Assembly (NCBI RefSeq): GCF_031846645.1
Contig: NZ_JAVRHN010000003.1
Coordinates: 1 to 64,000 of the forward strand
Direction: 5' to 3'
DNA length: 64,000 nucleotides
From: Autumnicola psychrophila
Lineage (GTDB): Bacteria; Bacteroidota; Bacteroidia; Flavobacteriales; Flavobacteriaceae
The notes under the pieces were generated by a model that was given only the letters and a program-made list of their open reading frames with translations, had not been told where the DNA came from and searched no databases. Below, one piece after another: positions 17,216-25,897 of the stretch. Each line of letters starts with the position of its first letter. Within the stretch, counting starts at the first letter, position 1. Made by a program: the position numbers and the translations under genes.

Positions 17216-18295
17216 ATGGATTACTTTTCAAATGATAAAGTCAACGAAGATGACAGAAGAGATATTGCGTTTCAACTTGTTAATGCTTTGCGAGAGGTCG
17301 TTAGTATTTCGAGAAAATTAAATCAACCGATTTCCTACGAGCAAACAATTGATTTAGTTCAAGATTTAAATCCAGAAATGTATGAATCAATTACGGTATT
17401 GTTGGATAGAAAGAATGAAAGTGATTGGGTTAAATATTACAAAGAATTAGCAGATGTACAATCAACACCTGAAAAAGAAGTAAATCCAGTTGACTTAATT
17501 GAAAAGGATTTGAAAATTTTGGATAGTCTTGCCCTAAATAAAGACAACAAGAGATTTTTAAAAAAACGAATTAGAGACTATAAAAGTGCGATTGAATATT
17601 TTCAACCAAGAAAAATATCTGAGCATAAAATACTCAATCGAGACACGTATCTCGCAGAAAGAGAAGACCTCAAATTAAAAAACAAAATTTACGAGCGAGA
17701 AGAATTCGTTGATTATAGATTAGATAGTGACAACGTTCTTCGTCTAAGACTTTTGCATCCAGACAATGCAGAAAATATTATCGGAGCGGATTTAATCTAC
17801 GAACATTTGGACACAAAAAGCGGACAAATTCGTTTTTTACATATGCAGTACAAGACGTGGAATAATAAAAGTCTGAATTTTAAAGCTGGAAGCTTAAGCG
17901 CCCAAATAGAAAAAATGAGCAAAAACCTATGTCAAGCAGGTTATTGTGGAAATGAAAAAGGGAAAAAGAATATTAAAGGTTATAGGCTTCCTTATTGTTG
18001 TGCTTTTCTACGCCCTACAAGTAAGTTACAAAGTTCTGACAGCAAAATGGTAAGTACTGGGTTACACGTGCCAATCTGCGAAGTAAAGAAGATTATGGAA
18101 ACTGAAAAGTCTCTGAACAAAAAGAACGTTAGTGGGAAAAATGTTTCTTACAGGATTTTTGATTAGCTTTTCAATGCAAGAATGATTGGCTCAAGGTGGT
18201 TGACTTATGAAGAACACACCAATTTTTATAAAGAGCGCAATTTATTAGATGTGGATAACATAATAAGGTTACACGCTCAAGAAATAATTTTATAG
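17216..18295 (+). pseudogene. Unknown 359-codon gene interrupted by an in-frame amber
   Basis: Codons 1-316 are open, TAG stands at 18164-18166, and the same frame then continues for 42 codons (LFNARMIGSRWLTYEEHTNF...) to TAG at 18293-18295. The continuation reads like real protein, so a nonsense mutation late in the gene is likely; without readthrough a 316-residue product results. No family recognised. The protein is charged and mostly helical at first, then has a beta-like part ('LRLRLLHPDNAENIIGADLIYEHLD', 'IRFLHMQYKTWN') that could be a nuclease-like fold, but I see no catalytic motif I can name. It has its own promoter. Confidence 0.65.
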
Positions 18296-18919
18296 AAACT
18301 GTGGTAAAAATGATAACCGTTGCACAAGCCTCTTAATGGGCATCCTATATTTTTTGTAACGGGATATTTATTTTTTCCTTCTATACCTTTCAATATTTCC
18401 AAGAGAGCAACCATACCCTTCAAGAGAAGAAAAGCTCTCTCAAGTTCTATTTTAAAGCCTGATAGCCTTTAGAAATGGTTTGGACAGACAGAAGGACGGG
18501 GGGAGGGGCATAGGCTTCTCCTTTTTCTGTGACGAATTGTAACCCCCTCTTCTATTGAGGTTTAAGAAGGTAATTCTTTTGATAATTCTAGACCATTAAA
18601 AAATCGTTCCTAAGCCGTTCATTTTCTTTTCATGGTAACATCAGTCCTCTGAAACAAGAAAGCTTCAGGAGAGAGCTTATTTGGCTTCTGACGAGGCAAA
18701 ATGAGTTTCTTGAAAGGCAATGTGACGGACAGAGAAAGACGCTTTTTGACCCCTAATAACTCATGATTTTTTTTCCCTACCAGTACTTCACGTTATTACT
18801 TAAGTGCGGTTTATGGATTATAAAAAATTATTTAAGGTTTTAGGAAAGTTCCCTCACTAACCCCTGAAGCTTATCATCATTTTCAAGGTCTCTTATTACC
18901 TTTTGTAAACTAACAGGAT
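18296..18919. other. Non-coding stretch between broken gene and HNH-HIT gene
   Basis: Holds repeat copy B (18367-18469) and a weak hairpin with GGAG/CTCC and a T-run (18502-18526) that resembles the terminator at 16650. No gene supported. Confidence 0.45.
18367..18469. repeat. Degenerate repeat, copy B
   Basis: Second copy of the element at 16731-16830, with shared blocks TTTATTTTT, GAGCAAC and AGAGAAGAAAAG-TCTCTC. Confidence 0.5.
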
Positions 18920-19858
18920 TTAATATTGTCCTTTTCCTGCAATAACATTCCGAATACCACCTATAGGATTTTCTACATCACCTTTTCTGCGAGGAATGAC
19001 ATGCATATGGCAATGATTCACAGTTTGTCCTGCTGCTTCCTCAGCATTGAAACCTATGTTGAATCCTCCGACTGACGAATCCTTTGCAATTATCTGTTCT
19101 TTTACCTTTTGAGCTAACCCATATATGGCATTCAACTCCGCTTGTGTCAAATCAAAAAAGGTAGAGCAATGTCTCTTGGGTATAATTAAGGTATGGAAGT
19201 TAGTCACAGGATACCTGTCAAGGAAAGAAAAGGCAAGATTGTTCTCAAAAATCTTTTGAAAGTTTCCATTACAGAAGATGCATGTCGTATCCTTTGTATT
19301 ATAATAACCCTCTAACTCTCTGAAGTCAGTATTATCGGTGTCACGTTTGTTCGCATTACAGGTAAAGCATAAAGCTTGATAGTTATTAATGGAGTCCTCA
19401 CCTCCTAAATTTTTCGGAACTATATGGTCGACCTCCAAAGCCTTTTCTTCCTTAGAGACTCCACATAACTCACATCTCCCATATGCACGTTTTAAAACCT
19501 GATATCTTACAGATCCACTAATGGGTTTACGATTTCTTCTTCTGTGTTCCCAAATAGCCATTCCCCTCTTCTTCAAGTATTCTTGAATCTTAGTTTCGCA
19601 AAGTTGAATTATTTCTTCGATTTCCTTAGGAGAGAGATTTTTATAGTTCTTTAATGTGTAGTGGTTCTTTTCCTTCTCCACGATATCATGACTTCTGAGA
19701 ACTCTGCCCACCATGTTATTTGTAACCTTCTCGTAATATTCTACTTGTGACGAGTCAAAGGAAAGTATTTCTTGAGCAATCTCCGATTTATGAGCTTTTC
19801 CCTCACTAAGCAACAGCTTTTTTATCATTACAGGCTGATAAATGTGAGACATACTCAT
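18920..19858 (-). CDS. HNH endonuclease - HIT domain fusion protein
   Basis: 312 residues in three parts. Residues 1-70: winged-helix-like ('MIKKLLLSEGKAHKSEIAQEI'). Residues 115-175: HNH nuclease with 'RCELCG' (128-133), 'EVDHIVPKNLGG' (His145) and 'CFTCN' (164-168). Residues 193-312: HIT domain with zinc 'CIFC' (193-196) and the catalytic triad HCHMH (His282, 284, 286). HIT proteins hydrolyse or transfer nucleotides from dinucleotides and adenylylated groups. I have seen this architecture before in mobile regions; its function is unproven. It is the last gene of a three-gene minus-strand unit, 50 bp after the AlbA_2 gene. Confidence 0.85.
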   Translation of the reverse strand: MSMSHIYQPVMIKKLLLSEGKAHKSEIAQEILSFDSSQVEYYEKVTNNMVGRVLRSHDIVEKEKNHYTLKNYKNLSPKEIEEIIQLCETKIQEYLKKRGMAIWEHRRRNRKPISGSVRYQVLKRAYGRCELCGVSKEEKALEVDHIVPKNLGGEDSINNYQALCFTCNANKRDTDNTDFRELEGYYNTKDTTCIFCNGNFQKIFENNLAFSFLDRYPVTNFHTLIIPKRHCSTFFDLTQAELNAIYGLAQKVKEQIIAKDSSVGGFNIGFNAEEAAGQTVNHCHMHVIPRRKGDVENPIGGIRNVIAGKGQY

Positions 19859-19908
19859 TTTGTTCTAAATAAAGTTTTCTAGATAGTTCATGTTTTTGAA
19901 AATGAAAT

Positions 19909-21075
19909 TTAGCTGGATTTCCCCCAATGGTTCAGACAGTATCCCACTATGTCTTCAATATCATAATAGTGAATAGAAGATGCCCCAGTCATTCTTACAT
20001 AAAATTGTTTTTGAGGATTGACTGAGTTTTCGGTATCATTTAGCACAAAAACAGGTTGAGCACTTGGCTTCACTCTGAAAAAATAGATTTCTTTTCCATC
20101 TAGATTAACAAATTCCCCACTAATGTTGGAAGCTAAAGCTTTAAAATTGTTTTTAACGATGTAATCGACTTGAATTTTGAAGTAATCTTTAGGGTTATCA
20201 GAATTATCTCCTGAGAGGGAGAAGTCATTATCTAAACCTAATAATTTACCTATATCACTTACACCTACGAGTAAAAAGCCTCCTTTGGAGTTTAAAAAAG
20301 CAGCAATAGTTCGGAGGATTTCAAATCTGTTGAACTTCCCAAAAACCACCTTACCATCTCTTTCGTAGGACTGCAATGACGGTTTAAATTCTATCATCTT
20401 TCCCTCTCCTTTGTGGATTAAAATTTCCGCAAGTTCTGCCACAGACAACTCATTGGGTTTAATACCTATGGATTCTCCTTTTTCTTCTTCAAAATTGTCA
20501 TCTTGTGGTTTATCCAATCCTGTCCAATCAAATGGAGTTTTTAAAATGACTTCATCATAAATTTCGTCATCCTCTTCATTGTAGAACCGTAAAGAAATTT
20601 CTTGGTCATCCTTATCATACCCAAAGTCGTTATAGTAGTTGATTTCTAAGTTGAGGCTGTCCATGATACTCAAGTTAGTTCCAAACAAACTGAAACCAAC
20701 TCCATGTATCAGATGTTCTTCACCTTCCCTTTCTCCACCTTCAGGCTGGGTGAATTTTAGAAAAACTCCTATTCCTATTCTCTTCGACATACTTGGAGGT
20801 ATATATAGCTCCTCATCATTTGAGATATGGTCAAATTCATAAGGTTTATCCGCTCCCTTTATTCTCTCAGAAAGAAGTGCTCTCACCTCTTTATGCGAAA
20901 GATTAGGTTCTAACAAGGTATCAATGTAACTGTTGTAATAATCTAAAGCTTTTTCTCTTGCCTTAATGGGACTTTTATCTATAAATTCCTTTTCATCAGA
21001 AATAAAATCTATGTTATCATCTTTAATAAATCTGATAAGTTTCACCCTTACTAGATAATAAAATGCTGCTTCCAT
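19909..21075 (-). CDS. AlbA_2 / Schlafen-type putative DNA-binding protein
   Basis: 388 residues. The C-terminal part carries the AlbA_2 (Schlafen) domain: 'KMIEFKPSLQ' (226-235) and 'IAAFLNSKGGFLLVGVSD' (257-274), then 'YVRMTGASSIHYYDIEDI'. The N-terminal ~200 residues, acidic with 'FVSDEKEFIDKSP'-like helical and beta segments, are unassigned. Schlafen AlbA_2 proteins are common in defence islands, with RNase or nucleic-acid binding roles proposed. It starts 3 bp after the GIY-YIG-like gene, so both should be one transcript. Confidence 0.8.
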   Translation of the reverse strand: MEAAFYYLVRVKLIRFIKDDNIDFISDEKEFIDKSPIKAREKALDYYNSYIDTLLEPNLSHKEVRALLSERIKGADKPYEFDHISNDEELYIPPSMSKRIGIGVFLKFTQPEGGEREGEEHLIHGVGFSLFGTNLSIMDSLNLEINYYNDFGYDKDDQEISLRFYNEEDDEIYDEVILKTPFDWTGLDKPQDDNFEEEKGESIGIKPNELSVAELAEILIHKGEGKMIEFKPSLQSYERDGKVVFGKFNRFEILRTIAAFLNSKGGFLLVGVSDIGKLLGLDNDFSLSGDNSDNPKDYFKIQVDYIVKNNFKALASNISGEFVNLDGKEIYFFRVKPSAQPVFVLNDTENSVNPQKQFYVRMTGASSIHYYDIEDIVGYCLNHWGKSS

Positions 21076-21078
21076 TTG

Positions 21079-21897
21079 TTAGTTTTTGCTGTTTCTCAAT
21101 TGAGAAAGTAATACTCTGAAATTTTTATTTTTTTCAGATTTATTGGCATCAAGATTTAATGGGGGATTAAATTCTTCAATTAGTTTTTCTTCTAATTTGT
21201 GGCAATTCTCAGTTTGATAGAAAAACATTAAAATATTTTCGGACAACCAATTGGAAAGTTCTTTCTCATCCACCTGAGAAAATTTTGTTTTTCCTGATGT
21301 AGGGTCTGAGTCTCTTGGAATTAATTTATAGCCAAATAAAACCCCTAAACTTTTTCTTAAGGTGGAACGCCCTGCATTATTCCCATAAAAATGTGTTCTG
21401 AAAATTCTCGTTCTTAGGCTCTTTCCTGCTATACCTGTATATATAACTTTATAATGGTCAAAGCTTTTAAAAAATGGAGAGATAGCTGTTACAGGTAAAG
21501 ATGAACCTTCTTTAAGACACATTATATAATTACCTGATGCATGGGGAATGGTAGATTCAGAATTTACTTTAGGGTCGAAACAGTTCTTCCTAAATTCGCT
21601 GAGAATTTCTTCTAGAATAATAATGTCGGTTGAATTATCAGCTCTCGTTTTTTCTAAGGGTTGAGATTTTGGGTTTCTGTCTCCTATTACTTCAATTTCT
21701 CCTACTGCAATGAGATTCTCGACATCCTGAACAGTATAACCTCTTTTACTTGGACTAAAATCAGAATAATAAAATCCTATTTTTCGAATTTTGTCCCTGA
21801 TTTTTTTTTGTTGATTGGGTAAGGCATTTTCTTTTTCAAAAACAAGTTTTTTTATTTCTTCTATTTGTACTACAGAAAATTTTCTATCCCCTTTCAT
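21079..21897 (-). CDS. GIY-YIG-like nuclease family protein
   Basis: 272 residues. The central domain has 'GNYIMCL' (122-128), 'VIYTGIAGKSLRTRI' (151-165) and 'YGNNAGRSTLRKSLGVLFGY' (171-190), the pattern of a GIY-YIG subfamily in which an NAGRSTLRKS motif follows the catalytic Arg. A Glu-rich end ('EEKLIEEFNPPLNL') supplies the metal-binding Glu plus the Asn typical of GIY-YIG enzymes. The N-terminal 100 residues look helical and may bind DNA. First gene of the GIY-YIG / AlbA_2 / HNH-HIT unit. Confidence 0.75.
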   Translation of the reverse strand: MKGDRKFSVVQIEEIKKLVFEKENALPNQQKKIRDKIRKIGFYYSDFSPSKRGYTVQDVENLIAVGEIEVIGDRNPKSQPLEKTRADNSTDIIILEEILSEFRKNCFDPKVNSESTIPHASGNYIMCLKEGSSLPVTAISPFFKSFDHYKVIYTGIAGKSLRTRIFRTHFYGNNAGRSTLRKSLGVLFGYKLIPRDSDPTSGKTKFSQVDEKELSNWLSENILMFFYQTENCHKLEEKLIEEFNPPLNLDANKSEKNKNFRVLLSQLRNSKN

Positions 21898-22123
21898 GTA
21901 ATTTTTGCTGACAATATAAGAAGTTCTATTAATTTGTGGGACAACCTTTTATTTCTTAAAGGGAAAAACTTATATTTGGTCTTCATACATCAAGAGACTT
22001 TTTCAAGTCACCAACCTAGAGCAACACTCCAAGGTGGTAAAAAGATGGGGACTTTCTGTCAAAATAAAATGGCTTCCTTTTCTCTCTTGATGTAATATTT
22101 TTCAATTATAATAAATTACATCT

Positions 22124-22504
22124 ATGAACTATCTATCTGATTTAAAACCTCCAAAACCTGAAAAAATTGAAATTCCTTCTGAATTAACACAAGTAGAGGA
22201 GGAGAGGCAAGTATTTATTCATGGCTATATAAATTCATGGAAAAATACAGTTCGTATTCATCCAAAGACCTACATAATTTGTAAGCAGACAGGAAAAAAG
22301 ATAAAGCTTCTTCATTTTTACAATATCGCTGCTTATCCACAATGGACAGAAATCATAAAATATGAGAAATTTACCCTCGTGTTTTCAGGCTTACCTAAAG
22401 AATGTAAATCCTTCGATTTTTTAGAGAAATTAAATGAGCCAAACATTTTTGAACGGTATGATATCACTAGGAATGAATCTGATGTTTATACCCTATTTTT
22501 TTAA
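22124..22504 (+). CDS. Unknown small protein with LPKxCKSF motif
   Basis: 126 residues, no signal peptide. The second half reads 'FTLVFSGLPKECKSFDFLEK...FERYDITRNESDVYTLFF', a beta-rich pattern with conserved LPKxCKSFD and RNxxDVY that recurs in Bacteroidota proteins of unknown role. A decayed relative lies at 23131-23291. No partner gene is obvious; the next gene on the strand is 100 bp away. Confidence 0.6.
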   Translation: MNYLSDLKPPKPEKIEIPSELTQVEEERQVFIHGYINSWKNTVRIHPKTYIICKQTGKKIKLLHFYNIAAYPQWTEIIKYEKFTLVFSGLPKECKSFDFLEKLNEPNIFERYDITRNESDVYTLFF

Positions 22505-22603
22505 TTTTAGTGCAATAAATCGGAGTAAAAATAGATGTTTACAGTTTTTCTTTCGGTCAAAATTTTTTTTCCCAGGAAAAGCTAAAAGAAGTGGTAATTA
22601 AAT

Positions 22604-23011
22604 ATGAGAGAGAACATGGAAAAAGAAATTATTGAACAAAAAAAGGTAGCGAAATTCATTCGGACTCTAGAGGGGGAGTTGGAGGTTCTACAGAAAAAGG
22701 AAAGAGCAGCAGGGTGGTCACAGCGCAATGCCCTAATTGAGCACGTCTATTCAAACTATGACAGACATGAGAATTTAATAGCCAAAAAAGAAAAATGGGA
22801 AAACATTGGTTTTCAATGCAGGATTTTGGAAGATATTTTGGAATTAATGATTAGGCATAGGGATATCTATGGTCTCTACAATATTTCAGGTATGAAAAGG
22901 GAGCTAGACAATCAACTTTCTTTGGCAGAGCGTCTAAATGAATTTGAAATTGCTGAAGTTATTTTGGATTATAAAATTAGATTAGAAAAAGTATCAAAAG
23001 AGCCTGTATAA
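22604..23011 (+). CDS. Unknown helical protein
   Basis: 135 residues, highly charged and almost wholly helical, with coiled-coil potential in residues 8-45. Start could be 22604 or the Met four codons later. No family recognised and no hydrophobic segment. It lies between the LPKxCKSF gene and its decayed relative. Confidence 0.5.
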   Translation: MRENMEKEIIEQKKVAKFIRTLEGELEVLQKKERAAGWSQRNALIEHVYSNYDRHENLIAKKEKWENIGFQCRILEDILELMIRHRDIYGLYNISGMKRELDNQLSLAERLNEFEIAEVILDYKIRLEKVSKEPV

Positions 23012-23130
23012 GCCACCTTCATTCTCTGAAGGATTGATGGCATCTGGAAATAAAGAAAGCGGTTAGCAGAGGCTATTATAGCCTCCTGAATCACATAAAA
23101 TTAGGTAGCTCCCTGATGGATTAACTTATG

Positions 23131-23291
23131 ACTAACTTCGTCATTAGCTTGCCTGATGATTGTAAAAGCTTCCATTTGCAGTGCCAAAGAGTGGGACTTG
23201 GAAAGTCTATGATTTTGAGAGGAATGATGGGGATATAAATATTCTCATTATTAAAGTTGGTCTCTTGCCACTTAGAGATATATTTGAGTAA
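23131..23291 (+). pseudogene. Decayed relative of the 22124 gene
   Basis: One frame gives FVISLPDDCKSF (matching FSGLPKECKSF at 22124) and the next gives WKVYDFERNDGDINILII (matching ERYDITRNESDVYTLFF); stop at 23289-23291. A frameshift between them and the missing start show decay. Confidence 0.5.
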
Positions 23292-23344
23292 GAAATAGTT
23301 TCTACTTTTCTTTAAATCCAGCCATTAGCTGCGTATATTAGATA

Positions 23345-24139
23345 TCACACAAATCCAACTATAGCTGCTATAGCAGTCATTATCATAAAAGCATTCATTT
23401 CTTTTTTGTCCTGTTCTTTCTTTTGATAATCAGGTGAGTTCCGATATTCTTTTTGTTGTTCTCGATATTTAGTATTCCTTTCCTTAATTAGACATATCTT
23501 TTTATCAAATTCTTCTCTTGTCAAAACTCCCGATGCTAATAGCTCTTGGAGTTGCCTATACTCAACCGATTTATTCACTTCCTCGTTTACCTCTTGCTCT
23601 TGTAGTTTTTTCAGTTTATCTTGAAATTCCGAAGAGCTTAAAACACCTTTGTCGTAAAGACTTTGAAGTCTTTCCTTCTGTTCTGAAATCGTAAGATGAT
23701 TAGACTCGTGATTTGAGGCAGGTTCATTCCCCTTATTAATCACTTTTTCATAAGTATTGATTTTCAATAAATTACTGTTTCCTTTAAAGTAAAGTTTCGG
23801 ATTATCATTTCGTACTTCTCCTTTTGAAAGAGACAGTAGATAAGCTCCCAAAACAAAAAAGGTAAGCACCATTGGATTTAGTGCCAAAAGATTCAATGCT
23901 CCAAAAACGAAACAAATCCAAGCCCATATTTTATAGCTTTTTCCGCCATCAGTAGGTTTTTCCTTTGCAGATGGACTTACCATTACAGCAATTATTCCAC
24001 CAATGAAAATCGTGGTTGCCGATAGAGCAAAAGTCCAACCAAAACCAATATGCTTTGCTCTACCAAAGAATTCAGCAATTGCCCAGGATATTAAAAGGGT
24101 TACAACTAAGGCAACAATATAAATTCCTACTTCTTCCAT
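23345..24139 (-). CDS. Membrane protein with two SHOCT domains
   Basis: 264 residues. Four hydrophobic segments in the first 105 residues (about 4-24, 35-55, 70-83, 86-104), then a cytoplasmic part with two short SHOCT modules: 'KERLQSLYDKGVLSSSEFQDK' region (156-179) and 'YRQLQELLASGVLTREEFDKK' region (194-216). SHOCT is a small oligomerisation module at protein termini. A last hydrophobic helix ends the protein. Likely a membrane-anchored oligomer; function unknown. The secreted-protein gene lies 31 bp upstream on the same strand. Confidence 0.75.
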   Translation of the reverse strand: MEEVGIYIVALVVTLLISWAIAEFFGRAKHIGFGWTFALSATTIFIGGIIAVMVSPSAKEKPTDGGKSYKIWAWICFVFGALNLLALNPMVLTFFVLGAYLLSLSKGEVRNDNPKLYFKGNSNLLKINTYEKVINKGNEPASNHESNHLTISEQKERLQSLYDKGVLSSSEFQDKLKKLQEQEVNEEVNKSVEYRQLQELLASGVLTREEFDKKICLIKERNTKYREQQKEYRNSPDYQKKEQDKKEMNAFMIMTAIAAIVGFV

Positions 24140-24170
24140 TTTGATGTTTTATTATAATAGAAACAACTTT

Positions 24171-24686
24171 TTATAACTGAATATTTTCCTTAAACCTAAA
24201 CCAAATTGGGGAAAAGGAATTGTATTGGTTTAAATGACTTGTCAACGTAAAAGTGAATGTATATCTTCCTTTTTGAGTTTGATATACCTTTGAATACATT
24301 TTTGGAGAATCTGTAGTGTAGTTATACCAAAAAGCATCATGACCATCAACTTTAGTCTTGCCATATTTTAAGAACTGAGGGTTGTTCATATATTCCCTTG
24401 CTCCATATTCCCACTCATCCCCATAGGTGTTTAGGTCGCCCATAATTTCCCATATTGAGTATTGAGCATATTCGGCAGGAAGAGCTTTGACTACAACAAT
24501 TATGGAGCTGCTGCCATTTTCAGCTTTGAAATCAACATTCTGACCAATGGCTGTAGTTTTTTTAAAACCTTTAGGGACTTCAATTGAATAAGCCTGAGTA
24601 GAGCTACTCCATATAGACTGAGCCGAAGCTTGAGATATAAATAGTCCAACTACTACAACAAAGGATTTTAAGAAATTAGCCCTCAT
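24171..24686 (-). CDS. Secreted or periplasmic protein, unknown
   Basis: 171 residues with a clear signal peptide ('MRANFLKSFVVVVGLFISQASA', cleavage after ASA). The mature part is beta-rich ('YSIEVPKGFKKTTAIGQNVDFKAENGSSS...IIVVVKALPAEYA'), resembling lipid/surface-lipoprotein-like PsbP/DcrB-type folds that also begin with a 'VPxGF' strand; that similarity is inference. It probably shares a transcript with the SHOCT membrane gene. Confidence 0.65.
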   Translation of the reverse strand: MRANFLKSFVVVVGLFISQASAQSIWSSSTQAYSIEVPKGFKKTTAIGQNVDFKAENGSSSIIVVVKALPAEYAQYSIWEIMGDLNTYGDEWEYGAREYMNNPQFLKYGKTKVDGHDAFWYNYTTDSPKMYSKVYQTQKGRYTFTFTLTSHLNQYNSFSPIWFRFKENIQL

Positions 24687-24723
24687 ATTTTCTTAGTTTT
24701 TTTACCTTCTCTTCCTCCATAAA

Positions 24724-25737
24724 TTATACATTATCCAAAAAGTTTTTTCTCATAAGTGAAATGGAATCTGCTAAGTGACCTGAATGATTATATAATTTCA
24801 TAGAAAAATTACCATAAATATCCATAGAGGATTCCAACATACAGCTCACCTCTCCTGCTAGTTTAAGTGGTAAACTTGACACTTTTAAAACATTGGTTAG
24901 GCTACCATTTTTTTTAAACTCAAATGGGTGATTTTGAGGGGAATATTCACTTTCTCCGTAAAACATTTTACAAGTAACATTCTCTTGATTATCCTCTTTG
25001 GTAATATAAGTTCGTTTAGTAGTACAGGGAACTTCTAATCCTTTTGCCAAACATACCGAAAACTCTTTATCGTCAACCTCTATTCCTATTGACTGTCTAA
25101 TTTTTTTTCGAGCTACCAATCCTAGTTCCACCATCTTTTGCTGATATTCCTCAATATCAGGTGAAATGGATAACATTTCTTTTAAAACCTCGTTATTTCC
25201 TGTTTCAGTTGCTTCAACCAAAGCATCCTGCGCCAACTGGTTTTTGAGAAATTTATATTCCTCCAAATCTGTATCAATGGATATATAATCATTTACCTTT
25301 TCCACTTCTTTTAGCTCAGAAATAAGTGATTGGAAATTTTCTGTGAAAGCATTTATTACCTCTGCATGGTTCTTAATTATAATGATATTTTCTTTATTAA
25401 TCCCTTCTGCATTATAAGTCCAATTGTAAGAACCATTAATTAAAACTTTAACATCTATCACACAATACTTATGATGCATTGGATTCGTGAAACTGGAAAA
25501 ATAGAATTTCCCTTTTAAATCAATGAATCGTTGAAAATCCAATCTCCTTATACCGTTATTAGTAAGGTCATTAAATATTACAAGGGAAACTGAAACATCA
25601 TTTTCTAATTTCTCACATAACTTATTAAATAATTCCTTGTGAGTAAACCAGTAAACAGCTACTAAAATCGTTTCCTCAGCTTTATCTAATTCCAGAAGAA
25701 TGTGGGATTTGAAATCTTTAAAAACAGGAGTTATCAA
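24724..25737 (-). CDS. Phospholipase D-like (PLD) nuclease family protein
   Basis: 337 residues from a TTG start. The N-terminal 150 residues are one PLD domain: 'ILVAVYWFTHKELFNKL' opening strand-helix, the HxK motif 'MHHKYCVID' (His88, Lys90), 'NGSYNWTYNA' (101-110) and Glu116. Single-motif PLD proteins dimerise and often act as nucleases, including in defence loci. The C-terminal ~170 residues contain a helical linker and a beta-rich module, unassigned. The TTG lies 1 nt after the stop of the hsdM remnant, which suggests that it once followed that hsdM allele in one operon. Confidence 0.75.
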   Translation of the reverse strand: MITPVFKDFKSHILLELDKAEETILVAVYWFTHKELFNKLCEKLENDVSVSLVIFNDLTNNGIRRLDFQRFIDLKGKFYFSSFTNPMHHKYCVIDVKVLINGSYNWTYNAEGINKENIIIIKNHAEVINAFTENFQSLISELKEVEKVNDYISIDTDLEEYKFLKNQLAQDALVEATETGNNEVLKEMLSISPDIEEYQQKMVELGLVARKKIRQSIGIEVDDKEFSVCLAKGLEVPCTTKRTYITKEDNQENVTCKMFYGESEYSPQNHPFEFKKNGSLTNVLKVSSLPLKLAGEVSCMLESSMDIYGNFSMKLYNHSGHLADSISLMRKNFLDNV

Positions 25738-25738
25738 C

Positions 25739-25864
25739 TTATTGTTTTTTAAATTGGTTCTTATCGTTTAAAGTCTCCGCTGTTTTCCTGAAATTATTTA
25801 ATCCTGACTTAAGATTCTCAATAATCTCCTGAGCTAAAATTTCAGGTTCAGGTAAGGAGTAATA
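25739..25864 (-). pseudogene. C-terminal remnant of a second hsdM allele
   Basis: On the minus strand the frame reads LPEPEILAQEIIENLKSGLN and continues NFRKTAETLNDKNQFKKQ to TAA at 25741-25739. The intact hsdM ends LPEPEILVQEIIENLESGLN with SFKEIVEKLN, so the two are clearly homologous but not identical. Only some 40 codons remain. It lies between the UDG-like gene and the PLD gene. Confidence 0.85.
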
Positions 25865-25897
25865 GAAATGTTTTTAATAATTTCATTCATACCTCTT

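Noticed and set aside
22124..23011. Toxin-antitoxin pair from the two unknown genes
   Set aside because: They are 100 bp apart without coupling, and neither shows a known toxin or antitoxin motif.
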